Positions 25,333 to 35,175 of a stretch of 64,000 bases of DNA are shown one piece after another. The translations under genes and the position numbers were made by a program. The DNA comes from Spirochaetales bacterium. Lineage in GTDB: Bacteria > Spirochaetota > Spirochaetia > CADAEX01. The stretch lies in contig JACKPD010000013.1 in assembly GCA_024233785.1 (NCBI GenBank), positions 7,287 to 71,286 on the forward strand. Direction: 5' to 3'. The notes under the pieces were generated by a model, which was given only the letters and a program-made list of their open reading frames with translations, searched no databases and was not told where the DNA came from. How positions within the stretch are numbered: the first letter of the stretch is position 1; every line of letters begins with the position of its first letter.

Positions 25333-27990
25333 ATGCAGAAAATTTACAATGATCCCGATCCTGAAGAAACCAGGGACTGGATTGATTCATTAAAAGGGGT
25401 GATTGACAACGAAGGAGGGGAAAAAGGGGATTACCTGCTGTGTTCCCTTACCGACACTGCCCGCTCAAAAGGGGTGTCAACTTCACCCGGAATAATTTCT
25501 CCCTATGTGAATACGGTATTTCCACCGGATGCGGCAAAAATACCTGAAGACTCCCTTACTGCCAGAAATGTCGCCGCTTTTGTCCGCTGGAACGCGATGG
25601 CGATGGTTGTCCGCGCAAACAGGGGAGATATGCATCTCGGCGGGCATATCGCGAGTTTTTCTTCCTCATCAACGTTATATGAAGTGGGATTTGACTGGTT
25701 TTTCAGGGGGCCCGAGTCTGAATCGGGCGCTGATCTTATTTTTTTCCAGGGACATTCATCTCCGGGGATATATGCCCGCGCTTATGTCGAAGGACTGCTG
25801 ACTGAGGAAAATCTTGAGAATTTCCGCCAGGAAATCGGAGGAAAGGGTCTTTCCTCATATCCGCATCCTTATCTTATGCCGGGGTTCTGGCAGTTCCCGA
25901 CAGTTTCAATGGGACTCGGCCCCATGATGGCGATCTACCAGGCGAAATTTATGAAATATCTTGAAGCAAGGGAGATTATTCCGGCGACTGGACGGAAAAT
26001 CTGGGTTTTCATGGGGGATGGTGAATCTGATGAACCGGAATCCCGCGGAGCCTTATCCCTTGCCGCCAGGGAAAAACTGGACAACCTTATATTTGTTGTT
26101 AACTGCAACCTGCAGAGACTTGACGGCCCTGTAAGGGGAAACGGAAAAATAGTACAGGAACTGGAAGGGGTCTTCAGGGGAGCCGGCTGGAATGTCATAA
26201 AACTGATATGGGGATCTGAGTGGGATGAAATTATGGCCCGTGATAAAAAAGGGCTTCTTTATAAAAAATTCAACTCCATGGTTGACGGTGATTTTCAGAC
26301 AATAAGATCAAAAGGGCCTGAATATCTGCGTGAAAAGGTCTTCGGAGATGACCCCGGGCTGCTTGAGCTTGTAAAGGATAAAACCGACAGGGAACTCTGG
26401 CAGATGTCGAGGGGCGGTCATGACCCGAGAAAGGTCTATACCGCTTATTCCGAAGCTGTAAAACATACTGGTGAACCTACCGTAATACTCGCCAAGACAA
26501 TAAAGGGGTTCGGGCTGGGGAAAGACGGCGAATCAGCGATGGGAGCGCACAACGTAAAAGTCCTTGATGTTGAGGCTCTTAAGCAGTTCCGCGACCGTTT
26601 TCATGTACCGGTTGCTGATGACGACCTTGCGGGCCTCCCGTACATAAAGCCGAAAGAGGGAAGCAGCGAGGCGGAATTCATAAAGCGGCAGAGACAAATA
26701 CTGGGCGGCTTTGTACCGTCAAGAAAATATAAAAAAGAAAAGCTTGAACTCCCCCCATTAAAAATATTTCAGAGCCTTCTTGAATCTTCCGGTGAAAGGG
26801 AGATTTCCACAACTATGGCTTTTGTCAGGCTTCTCGGGGTGCTCTTAAAGGATAAATCAATCGGAAAGAGAATTGTACCGATAGTCCCGGATGAGGCGCG
26901 TACTTTCGGTATGGAAGGCCTTTTCCGGCAGCTCGGGATTTATTCATCCGCCGGCCAGCAGTATGAGCCCCAGGATTCTGAATCCCTGATGTGGTACAGG
27001 GAAGATACAAAGGGCCAGATTTTTGAGGAGGGGATAACCGAAGCTGGCTCCTTTTCCTCCTGGATAGCGGCGGCAACATCATACGCAAATTACGGCAAGG
27101 TTATGATACCTTTCTATATCTACTATTCCATGTTCGGTTTCCAGAGAATTGGGGACCTTGCCTGGGCAGCGGGGGACAGCCGGGCGAGGGGATTCCTCCT
27201 TGGTGCTACCGCCGGAAGGACAACCCTTAACGGAGAGGGGCTGCAGCATCAGGACGGGCACGGCCTTCTGCTTGCCTCGACACTTCCTAACTGCGTTTCC
27301 TACGATCCTGCCTTTTCCTATGAGCTTGCCGTTATTATCCATGACGGACTTAAGAGGATGTATGAAAACGAAGAGGATGTCTATTACTACATAACGCTGA
27401 TGAACGAGAATTACATACAGCCGGAAATGCCTGCAGGAGCGGCTGAAGGTATTATTAAAGGGGCATATCTTTTCAGAAAAGGGGAAGAGGGCAAGACAAG
27501 GGTGCAGCTTATGGGAAGCGGAACAATCCTCAGGGAGGTTATCGCCGCCTCAGATCTTCTTAAAAAGGACTTTGGAATTGAATCAGATATCTGGAGTGTC
27601 CCGGGGATAAATCAGCTGCACAGGGAAGGTATAGAAGCTGAAAGATGGAACATGACCCACCCGGGCGAGAAGAAAAAAGTGCCGTACCTCACAAAGATTC
27701 TGAAAGGGTACAGCGGCCCGTTTGTAATCAGCACTGATTATGTTAAAGCCTATCAGGAGCAGATACGCCGTTTTATCCCTGGGCAGCTCACTGTTCTGGG
27801 AACTGACGGATACGGGAGGAGCGATTCAAGGGAAAACCTGCGCCGGTTTTTTGAGGTTGACAGGCATTATATTGTTGTCGCCTCTCTTGCGGCCCTCCTT
27901 GAAGATGGAAAGGTAAAGGCGGAAGTCGTTCAGAAAGCAATAAAGAAATACAAGATTGATCCTGAAAAACTCAATCCAGCGGTCAGCTAG
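25333..27990 (+). CDS. aceE: Pyruvate dehydrogenase E1, homodimeric type
   Basis: This 885-aa protein is the standard length of AceE (E. coli 887 aa). It decarboxylates pyruvate with thiamine diphosphate and passes the acetyl group to the lipoyl domain of E2. The ThDP motif GDGESDEPES starts at 228 and ends with the NCN of NLIFVVNCNLQRLDGP. HLGGHIASFSSSSTLYEVGFDWFFRG and QHQDGHG are strong AceE signatures. GGGGAGGAAAA precedes the ATG. It begins the aceE-aceF-lpd operon (46 bases to aceF). This is the NAD-linked route to acetyl-CoA, unlike the pyruvate:ferredoxin oxidoreductase typical of strict anaerobes. Confidence 0.96.
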   Translation: MQKIYNDPDPEETRDWIDSLKGVIDNEGGEKGDYLLCSLTDTARSKGVSTSPGIISPYVNTVFPPDAAKIPEDSLTARNVAAFVRWNAMAMVVRANRGDMHLGGHIASFSSSSTLYEVGFDWFFRGPESESGADLIFFQGHSSPGIYARAYVEGLLTEENLENFRQEIGGKGLSSYPHPYLMPGFWQFPTVSMGLGPMMAIYQAKFMKYLEAREIIPATGRKIWVFMGDGESDEPESRGALSLAAREKLDNLIFVVNCNLQRLDGPVRGNGKIVQELEGVFRGAGWNVIKLIWGSEWDEIMARDKKGLLYKKFNSMVDGDFQTIRSKGPEYLREKVFGDDPGLLELVKDKTDRELWQMSRGGHDPRKVYTAYSEAVKHTGEPTVILAKTIKGFGLGKDGESAMGAHNVKVLDVEALKQFRDRFHVPVADDDLAGLPYIKPKEGSSEAEFIKRQRQILGGFVPSRKYKKEKLELPPLKIFQSLLESSGEREISTTMAFVRLLGVLLKDKSIGKRIVPIVPDEARTFGMEGLFRQLGIYSSAGQQYEPQDSESLMWYREDTKGQIFEEGITEAGSFSSWIAAATSYANYGKVMIPFYIYYSMFGFQRIGDLAWAAGDSRARGFLLGATAGRTTLNGEGLQHQDGHGLLLASTLPNCVSYDPAFSYELAVIIHDGLKRMYENEEDVYYYITLMNENYIQPEMPAGAAEGIIKGAYLFRKGEEGKTRVQLMGSGTILREVIAASDLLKKDFGIESDIWSVPGINQLHREGIEAERWNMTHPGEKKKVPYLTKILKGYSGPFVISTDYVKAYQEQIRRFIPGQLTVLGTDGYGRSDSRENLRRFFEVDRHYIVVASLAALLEDGKVKAEVVQKAIKKYKIDPEKLNPAVS

Positions 27991-28036
27991 CCCTGTGCTC
28001 TCACAAAGGCGTGCGGCCCATTAGGAGAAAAACGAT

Positions 28037-29413
28037 ATGGCAAAAAAGGAAATTGCGGTTCCTGATATTGGTAAATTCGAAAATGTAAATATTGTTGAAG
28101 TATATGTTTCAGCAGGCGATGTAATCGCCCCTGAAGACCCTGTCCTTTCACTTGAAAGCGACAAGGCTGTAATGGATATACCATCACCATTCGCCGGAAA
28201 GATTGCCGAGGTTAAGGTAAAAGCGGGCGGAGCAGTCTCTGAAGGTGATATTATCGCTTTGATTGAAACGGATGATGCGGGAGCAGAGAGTAAAAAAGAG
28301 GAGCAGAAGGAAACAGCTCCGGCTGCCGCGGGCGGAGATAAGACAGTCGAGAAGAAGAGTGAAAAGAAACAGCCGGAAGTAAAAAAGCCTGAGGAAAAGC
28401 TGCCGGAAGTAATATCATCTGCAGCTGAAAACGCTGCTGATAAAGGTCAGACAGGTATTGTCCGGGGAAATGAGCCGGCATCTGTTTATCATGCGACCCC
28501 ATCTGTCAGGATTCTTGCAAGAGAACTTGGCGTTGATCTCGGATTGATCAGGGCTACCGGTCCGAAAGGGAGGATCCTAAAGGAAGATCTCTATAAAACA
28601 GTATCATCAGCGATGAAAGGCTATAGCGCATCTTCTTCAGATAAAACCGGCGCGCCGGGACTGCCCCCTCTGCCTGTTGTTTCACTTGAGGATTTTAAGG
28701 AATTCGGCCCGCTTGAAGAGGCGCCTCTCAGCAGGATAAAAAAACTCTCAGGGACAAAAGTCCACCAGAACTGGGCCGGCATTCCGCAGGTCACCCATTT
28801 CGAAGAGGCTGATGTAACTATACTTGAGGATTTCAGGAAAGAGCTTAATAATGAAAAAAGCAATACCGGAGTAAAGTATACAATGCTGCCGTTTGTCCTC
28901 AAGGCGCTTGTGTCTGCGCTGATGGAATATCCTGACTTTAATTCCTCAATTGATACTGCCGGTGGCATAATTATAAGGAAAAAATACTATAATATCGGGG
29001 TAGCGGTTGATACCCCCGCGGGACTTGTTTTCCCTGTTGTCAAAAACGCTGACAGAAAAGGGGTAACTGAAATAGCTGAAGAGCTTTCATCTTTAAGCAG
29101 TAAGGCACGCGAGGGAAAGCTTAAGCTTGATGAAATTCAGGGCAGTTCCTTCAGCATCTCAAGCCTTGGGGGAATCGGAGGAACCGGTTTTACACCGATA
29201 GTTAACCATCCCGAGGCGGCCATCCTCGGCATCTCAAGGATGTCTGTAAAACCGGTTTGGAACAGGGATAAATTTGAGCCCAGAAAAGTGCTGCCGTTCT
29301 GTGTTACCTATGATCACAGGATAATCGACGGTGCTCAGGCCGCCTATTTCTCAAAGCATCTTTCCGGGCTTATCGGAGATATAAGAAGGATAATACTGGG
29401 AAGCCCTGTCTAG
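28037..29413 (+). CDS. aceF: Dihydrolipoamide acetyltransferase E2
   Basis: This 458-aa E2 has one lipoyl domain (residues 1-77, lipoyl lysine K43 in ESDKAVMDIP), a long Lys/Glu/Ala-rich linker (85-140), a peripheral subunit-binding domain (TPSVRILARELGVDLGLIRATGPKGRILKED) and the catalytic acetyltransferase core with DHRIIDG (H427, D431). It transfers the acetyl group to CoA. E. coli AceF has three lipoyl domains, so this is the short form. GGAG precedes the ATG. It lies between aceE and lpdA. Confidence 0.95.
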   Translation: MAKKEIAVPDIGKFENVNIVEVYVSAGDVIAPEDPVLSLESDKAVMDIPSPFAGKIAEVKVKAGGAVSEGDIIALIETDDAGAESKKEEQKETAPAAAGGDKTVEKKSEKKQPEVKKPEEKLPEVISSAAENAADKGQTGIVRGNEPASVYHATPSVRILARELGVDLGLIRATGPKGRILKEDLYKTVSSAMKGYSASSSDKTGAPGLPPLPVVSLEDFKEFGPLEEAPLSRIKKLSGTKVHQNWAGIPQVTHFEEADVTILEDFRKELNNEKSNTGVKYTMLPFVLKALVSALMEYPDFNSSIDTAGGIIIRKKYYNIGVAVDTPAGLVFPVVKNADRKGVTEIAEELSSLSSKAREGKLKLDEIQGSSFSISSLGGIGGTGFTPIVNHPEAAILGISRMSVKPVWNRDKFEPRKVLPFCVTYDHRIIDGAQAAYFSKHLSGLIGDIRRIILGSPV

Positions 29414-29491
29414 CTTAAAAATATATTTTTAAAGCTGATAAAGGCAGCTTTTCCTGATAAATTTACAGTAAACAGAAAAGGGGTAGATATT

Positions 29492-30904
29492 ATGGCAGAA
29501 AAAATAAACGCGGATCTTCTTGTTGTCGGAGGAGGCCCCGGCGGATATACAGCGGCTTTCAGGGCAGCAGACCTGGGCCTTTCGGTAACACTGCTTGAAA
29601 AACAGGAGAGGCTTGGGGGCGTCTGCCTTAATGTCGGCTGCATTCCGTCGAAAACGTTACTCCATGCCGCTTCCGTTATTGAGGATGCGGAAAAAATATC
29701 GTCATACGGTGTTAAGTACGGAAAGCCTGAAATAGATCTCGATGCGATGAGGCAGAACAAGGACACAGTAGTGAAAAAACTCACCGACGGCCTTGAGCTG
29801 CTGTGCAATGCAAGGAAGATAAAGATTGTAAAGGGCGCCGGAAAATTCAAGGACAGCAGAACAGTTTCTGTTGAAGGAAACAGCGAAGTCGCCGAGATCG
29901 GTTTTAAAAACTGCATAATTGCCGCCGGCTCACGGCCTGTAAAGCTTCCGATATTCCCTGAAGATCCCGGGATATGGGATTCCACAGACGCGCTTGAGGT
30001 AAAAGAGGTGCCGGGGAAGCTTCTTGTTGTAGGAGGGGGTATCATCGGCCTTGAAATGGCGACAGTCTACCACTCCCTCGGCTCTTCCGTTACTGTTGTC
30101 GAGATGCTTGACCAGATCATTCCCCCTGCAGACGCGGATGTCGTAAAGCCCCTTTTCAGGAAGCTTAAAAAATCCCTTGAGGCAATTCTTCTTGAAACAG
30201 AAATTGTCAAGGCTGAGAAGACCGGAAACTCTTTCACAGTTACAATGAAGGACAAAAAGGGAACTGAAAAAACAGCTGTTTACGACAGGATCCTTGTCGC
30301 TGTGGGAAGAAGGCCGAACACTGCCTCTGTCGAACCTGAAAAGGCAGGAATAGAAACTGAAAAAGGGTTTATCAAAGTCAATGACAGGATGCAGACCAGC
30401 GTAGATGGGATATACGCTATCGGCGACATCACGGGCAACCCGATGCTTGCACACAGGGCGTCTCACCAGGGCAAAATAGCGGCCGAAGTAATTTCAGGGT
30501 TAAAGTCCGCCTTTACGCCGATGACAATCCCGTCTGTAGCCTACACAAGCCCCGAGGTAGCGTGGATGGGCATAACTGAAAAGGATGCCGTGCGCGACAA
30601 CATACCGTTTAAGAAAGGCGTTTTCCCATGGGCGGCCAGCGGCAGGGCCCTGAGTGCGGATAACGCTCTCGGCAGCACAAAGGTACTCTTCGACCCTGAA
30701 ACAGGAAGGATAATCGGCGCCGGCATTGCAGGCTATAACGCTGGCGAACTTATATCGGAGGCTGTCCTTGCCATGGAGATGGGATGCGACGCCGAGGACA
30801 TCGGCAGCACTGTTCATCCTCACCCGACACTGGCAGAAACCATAGCCTTCGCATCGGAAGCTGCTGCCGGCACTGTCACGGATATCCTGCCCCCCAAAGC
30901 CTGA
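29492..30904 (+). CDS. lpdA: Dihydrolipoamide dehydrogenase E3
   Basis: This 470-aa FAD disulfide oxidoreductase re-oxidises the lipoyl group and makes NADH. The FAD site GGGPGGYTAAFRAADLG, redox pair C45/C50 in GGVCLNVGCIPSK, NAD site VVGGGIIGLEMATVYHSLG and C-terminal HPHPTLAETIAFASEAA (active-site His and Glu) are all intact. The last residues are extended slightly (GTVTDILPPKA). It ends the pyruvate dehydrogenase operon and could also serve a glycine cleavage or 2-oxoacid complex encoded elsewhere. Confidence 0.96.
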   Translation: MAEKINADLLVVGGGPGGYTAAFRAADLGLSVTLLEKQERLGGVCLNVGCIPSKTLLHAASVIEDAEKISSYGVKYGKPEIDLDAMRQNKDTVVKKLTDGLELLCNARKIKIVKGAGKFKDSRTVSVEGNSEVAEIGFKNCIIAAGSRPVKLPIFPEDPGIWDSTDALEVKEVPGKLLVVGGGIIGLEMATVYHSLGSSVTVVEMLDQIIPPADADVVKPLFRKLKKSLEAILLETEIVKAEKTGNSFTVTMKDKKGTEKTAVYDRILVAVGRRPNTASVEPEKAGIETEKGFIKVNDRMQTSVDGIYAIGDITGNPMLAHRASHQGKIAAEVISGLKSAFTPMTIPSVAYTSPEVAWMGITEKDAVRDNIPFKKGVFPWAASGRALSADNALGSTKVLFDPETGRIIGAGIAGYNAGELISEAVLAMEMGCDAEDIGSTVHPHPTLAETIAFASEAAAGTVTDILPPKA

Positions 30905-30932
30905 AAGAGCCCTGTAAGAAGGCCGTCTGACG

Positions 30933-30963
30933 GAAGCCCGGTTTTTCCTGCCGGGCGGCTTCA
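30933..30963 (+). terminator. GC-rich hairpin after lpdA
   Basis: GGAAGCCCGG and CCGGGCGGCTTC can pair around TTTTTCCTG with a small bulge, 29 bases past the lpdA stop. There is no T run afterwards, so termination is only probable. Confidence 0.35.
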
Positions 30964-31022
30964 GGGATATTATTCACAAAACCATCCTTAAAATGCAGAA
31001 ACAATAATACTGCGTTTTATAC

Positions 31023-31079
31023 TTGACTTCTCCTATCTTTTGATTTACAATATACAGTAATAACATTTCTGTATATTGT
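31023..31079 (+). promoter_or_regulatory. Promoter and 33-base interrupted palindrome of the restriction-modification operon
   Basis: TTGACT (31023-31028), exactly 17 bases and TACAAT (31046-31051) form a good sigma-70-type promoter. Overlapping the -10 box and predicted start site is a perfect inverted repeat with 11-base arms, ACAATATACAG (31047-31057) and CTGTATATTGT (31069-31079), separated by 11 bases. This is an obvious candidate operator. The right arm also touches the GTG start codon of the first gene. Confidence 0.75.
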
Positions 31080-31668
31080 GGGGATTTGTTTGCATACAAA
31101 ACTTAAAAACATTGCAACGGTGCAGATGGGATACTCATTCAGGTCCCGTCTCGAAGCCTCAGGAAGTGGGGCAATTGCGGTTATTCAGATGAAGGATCTG
31201 CTGGGTGACAACACGGTCGGCTGTGATGATTTGGTCAGGATTGATTTGGATGCCGTGAAAGAGCATCACCTCGCGCAAAGAGGCGATCTTGTATTCAGGT
31301 CCCGTGGGGCTCTGACTACGGCAGCGATTCTTCTTGAAGATCCGGGCAGGGCAGTTGTCGCCGCTCCTTTATTAAGAATAAGAGTGAAAAAGCCGGACAA
31401 GGTTTTACCAGAGTATCTGAACTGGTACATCAGCCAGCGCGATGCCCAGATTTTTCTTACCAGCAGGGCCAAAGGCACGGTTCAGAAAATGATCAGCAAG
31501 CAGGCGATAGAAGATCTGGAAGTGGTGCTGCCAGGTCTGGAAAAGCAAAAAAACATCCTGGATCTGGCATCACTGCTTGCACGGGAAAAAAAATTGCTTC
31601 AACAGATTTCAGATAAACGGGAACAATACATTTCATCAGTACTCATGCATTTTGCAAAAGGAGAATAA
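31078..31668 (+). CDS. Half-size type I restriction specificity (HsdS-like) protein
   Basis: This 196-aa protein contains one target-recognition domain and one spacer helix of an HsdS subunit: the N-terminal KLKNIATVQMGYSFRSRLE start of a TRD, GDLVFRSRG, GTVQKMISKQAIEDLEVVLPGLEKQKNIL and a closing helix. Full HsdS has two such units. Half-size S subunits can dimerise to recognise symmetric sites. It is separate from the full hsdS at 35168. The GTG at 31078 is used here; a TTG at 31090 with GGGG just upstream is equally possible. Three bases separate its stop from hsdM. Confidence 0.78.
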   Translation: MGICLHTKLKNIATVQMGYSFRSRLEASGSGAIAVIQMKDLLGDNTVGCDDLVRIDLDAVKEHHLAQRGDLVFRSRGALTTAAILLEDPGRAVVAAPLLRIRVKKPDKVLPEYLNWYISQRDAQIFLTSRAKGTVQKMISKQAIEDLEVVLPGLEKQKNILDLASLLAREKKLLQQISDKREQYISSVLMHFAKGE

Positions 31669-31671
31669 AAC

Positions 31672-33236
<1,565 letters not shown>

Positions 33237-33240
<4 letters not shown>

Positions 33241-34088
33241 GTAACAAAGATATCGAAAGACAGTATCACCAGACATTTGAGGAACTTAAGAAAATTGGAG
33301 ATAGCAATGCCGAATTTTGGTATGCGAGGGATATGCAGGTTACATTGGATTATTCCAGTTGGGACAAATTCAAGCGGGTAATACTAAAAGCAATCGCGGC
33401 TTGCGAAAACTCCGGTCAGACAGCCAGTAGCCATTTTTCCCAAGTGGGAAAAATGGTTCAGCTTGGATCCGGTAGTCAACGTGAAATTGAGGATTACCGG
33501 CTCTCCCGCTACGCCTGCTATTTGATTGTACAGAATGGTGATCCCTCAAAGCCGGTTATAGCCAACGGACAGACCTATTTTGCCATTCAGACCCGTCGAC
33601 AGGAATTGGCCGACGACGAAGCCTTTCAGCGTTTGAAGGAAGATGAAAAACGCCTGTTTCTGCGTAATGAAATGAAGGAGCATAACAAGAAGCTCGTTGA
33701 AGCGGCCCAGCAGGCTGGAGTGGAGTCCAATCTGGATTTCGCCATCTTCCAGAACCACGGCTACAAAGGGCTTTACGGAGGACTTGATGCCAAGGGGATT
33801 CATGCCCGCAAAGGGTTGAAAAAGAGCCAGCAGATTCTGGATAACATGGGTAGCACTGAGATGGCCGCCAATCTCTTCCGAGCCACACAGACCGAAGAAA
33901 AACTCCGTCGGGAAAATATTCAGGGCAAAACCAGGGCCAATACAACCCATTTTGAAGTCGGAAAGAAAGTTCGAAAAACCATTGAAGAACTGGGCGGCAC
34001 CATGCCGGAAGACCTTCCAACACCGGATGAAGATTTGAAGAAGCTGGAAAAACGGACGCAAAAAAAGCTGGGATACTACCACGAATGA
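33237..34088 (+). CDS. dinD: DinD-family DNA damage-inducible protein
   Basis: This 283-aa protein matches DinD (N-terminal BRO-like FWYARDMQVTLDYSSWDKFKRVILKAIAACENSG, then EDYRLSRYACYLIVQNGDPSKPVIANGQTYFAIQTRRQE, and C-terminal IFQNHGYKGLYGGL with KKSQQILDNMGSTEMAANLFRATQTEEKLR). In E. coli DinD is SOS-induced and inhibits RecA filaments. Here it is cargo in a type I restriction operon, placed between hsdM and hsdS. It starts by an ATGA overlap with hsdM and its stop overlaps a 31-aa ORF. Confidence 0.9.
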
Positions 34089-34180
34089 ATATGGATAAAC
34101 TCATATATTTTATAGGACCGCATAAACAAAATTCGCTGAAGCAATTATGGGCCGAGAAGCTCAGGGAGATTGAGAGGTGA
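34085..34180 (+). CDS. 31-aa linking micro-ORF 1 with HsdM-like tail
   Basis: This ORF starts with an ATG overlapping the dinD stop (ATGA at 34085-34088) and ends with a TGA overlapping the GTG of the ORF6N gene (GTGA at 34177-34180). Its C-terminus, WAEKLREIER, mirrors the HsdM end MAGKLREIQR. The first half (MNMDKLIYFIGPHKQNS) is unrelated. It may be a remnant carried along when cargo was inserted, or a relay that keeps ribosomes running to the next gene. Whether the peptide has any function is unknown. Confidence 0.5.
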   Translation: MNMDKLIYFIGPHKQNSLKQLWAEKLREIER

Positions 34181-34184
34181 GTAA
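34147..34184 (+). repeat. hsdM-tail repeat, copy B
   Basis: ATGGGCCGAGAAGCTCAGGG then AGATTGAGAGGTGAGTAA is a near copy of the hsdM 3' end and following start. It supplies the ribosome site and GTG start of the ORF6N gene. Confidence 0.65.
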
Positions 34185-35073
34185 GGATAACGAAATCGTT
34201 TTATCAGATACCCTTCAAAAAATGATCTTTACCATTAGGGGGATCCAGGTGATGATCGATCGGGATTTGGCAGAGCTGTATCAAGTTGAAAATAAACGTC
34301 TCAATGAACAGGCCAAACGCAATATTACCCGATTTCCGGAATCTTTCAGATTTCAGCTTACGGATCAGGAAAAAAATGAACTGGTCGCAATTTGCGACCG
34401 GTTCGAGTCCTTGAAACATTCGACTGCAAATCCCTATGCATTCTCCGAACAGGGTGTATCCATGCTTTCTGCTGTTCTGCGTAGTGAAACTGCCATCAAG
34501 GTCAGTATTCAGATCATCAACGCCTTTGTTGATATGCGGCGATTCATTCAGAATAATGCCAATATTTTTACCAGACTGGATTCTGTGGAACGCCGTCAAA
34601 TAGCTTTTGAATCAGAGACAGAAAAGAAGTTTGAAAAGGTGTTTCAAGCTCTCGGAGCAGGTGAGCCGCCTAAACAGGGCGTTTTTTATGATGGTCAGGT
34701 CTATGATGCCTATGCTTTTGTTGCTGACCTTATTCGCAAAGCAAAGAGCAGCCTCATTCTCATTGATAATTATGTTGATGATTCGGTTCTGACTCTCCTC
34801 AGCAAGCGTAAAAATGGGGTCTCGGCAACCATCTACACAAAAGCTGTTTCCAGACAACTTGCACTGGACATCAAAAAATATAATGAGCAATACTCACCCA
34901 TCAAACTCGAAACGTTAGAAAAAGTTCACGACCGCTTTCTGATTATCGACGAAAAAGAGATTTACCACATTGGCGCTTCACTGAAAGACCTTGGTAAAAA
35001 ATGGTTCGCCTTCTCTAAGTTTGAATCCGGGACTGTCGAAATGCTCAAAAAACTTGGAGGAACCCACGGATGA
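34177..35073 (+). CDS. ORF6N-domain protein with C-terminal PLD-like domain
   Basis: This 298-aa protein has an N-terminal ORF6N (phage KilA-N-like) DNA-binding domain: IFTIRGIQVMIDRDLAELYQVENKRLNEQAKRNITRFPESFRFQLT and AFSEQGVSMLSAVLRSE. After a coiled linker, the C-terminal half (from about residue 165) looks like a phospholipase D-type unit: SSLILIDNYVDDSVLTLLSKR and HDRFLIID (H251, D258) with YHIGASLKDLGKKW. The usual H-x-K is H-D-R here. A role as a nuclease or DNA-binding defence accessory is inference. The GTG start has GGGAG upstream within repeat copy B. Confidence 0.8.
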   Translation: MSKDNEIVLSDTLQKMIFTIRGIQVMIDRDLAELYQVENKRLNEQAKRNITRFPESFRFQLTDQEKNELVAICDRFESLKHSTANPYAFSEQGVSMLSAVLRSETAIKVSIQIINAFVDMRRFIQNNANIFTRLDSVERRQIAFESETEKKFEKVFQALGAGEPPKQGVFYDGQVYDAYAFVADLIRKAKSSLILIDNYVDDSVLTLLSKRKNGVSATIYTKAVSRQLALDIKKYNEQYSPIKLETLEKVHDRFLIIDEKEIYHIGASLKDLGKKWFAFSKFESGTVEMLKKLGGTHG

Positions 35074-35171
35074 ACACGAAAGTTAATGATGAATGTTCAG
35101 TGATGAGTGATGAATTAAAAAACAACTCAGCACTTCTCGCAGGTGCATGGCTCCAGGAGATTCAGCGATGA
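35070..35171 (+). CDS. 33-aa linking micro-ORF 2 with HsdM-like tail
   Basis: The ATG overlaps the ORF6N stop (ATGA at 35070-35073) and the TGA overlaps the hsdS ATG (ATGA at 35168-35171). It ends GAWLQEIQR, again echoing the HsdM tail, while the first part (MNTKVNDECSVMSDELK) is unrelated to micro-ORF 1. This makes a second relay of the same design. Function of the peptide is unknown. Confidence 0.5.
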   Translation: MNTKVNDECSVMSDELKNNSALLAGAWLQEIQR

Positions 35172-35175
35172 GTTT
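35147..35175 (+). repeat. hsdM-tail repeat, copy C
   Basis: ATGGCTCCAGGAGATTCAGC followed by GATGAGTTT resembles the hsdM 3' end plus the following ATGAGT. It gives hsdS its ribosome site and start. Confidence 0.6.

Noticed and set aside
31047..31079. Possible LexA (SOS) box before the restriction operon because CTGT and ACAG are present
   Set aside because: The half-sites are in the opposite order and 11 bases apart, not the CTGT-N8-ACAG of E. coli; spirochaete LexA sites are not known to look like this. Kept only as a generic operator.
34400..34410. GGTTCGAGTCC, identical to a tRNA T-arm core
   Set aside because: It lies inside the ORF6N coding frame (CDRFESLKH) and no acceptor stem, D arm or anticodon arm could be fitted around it.
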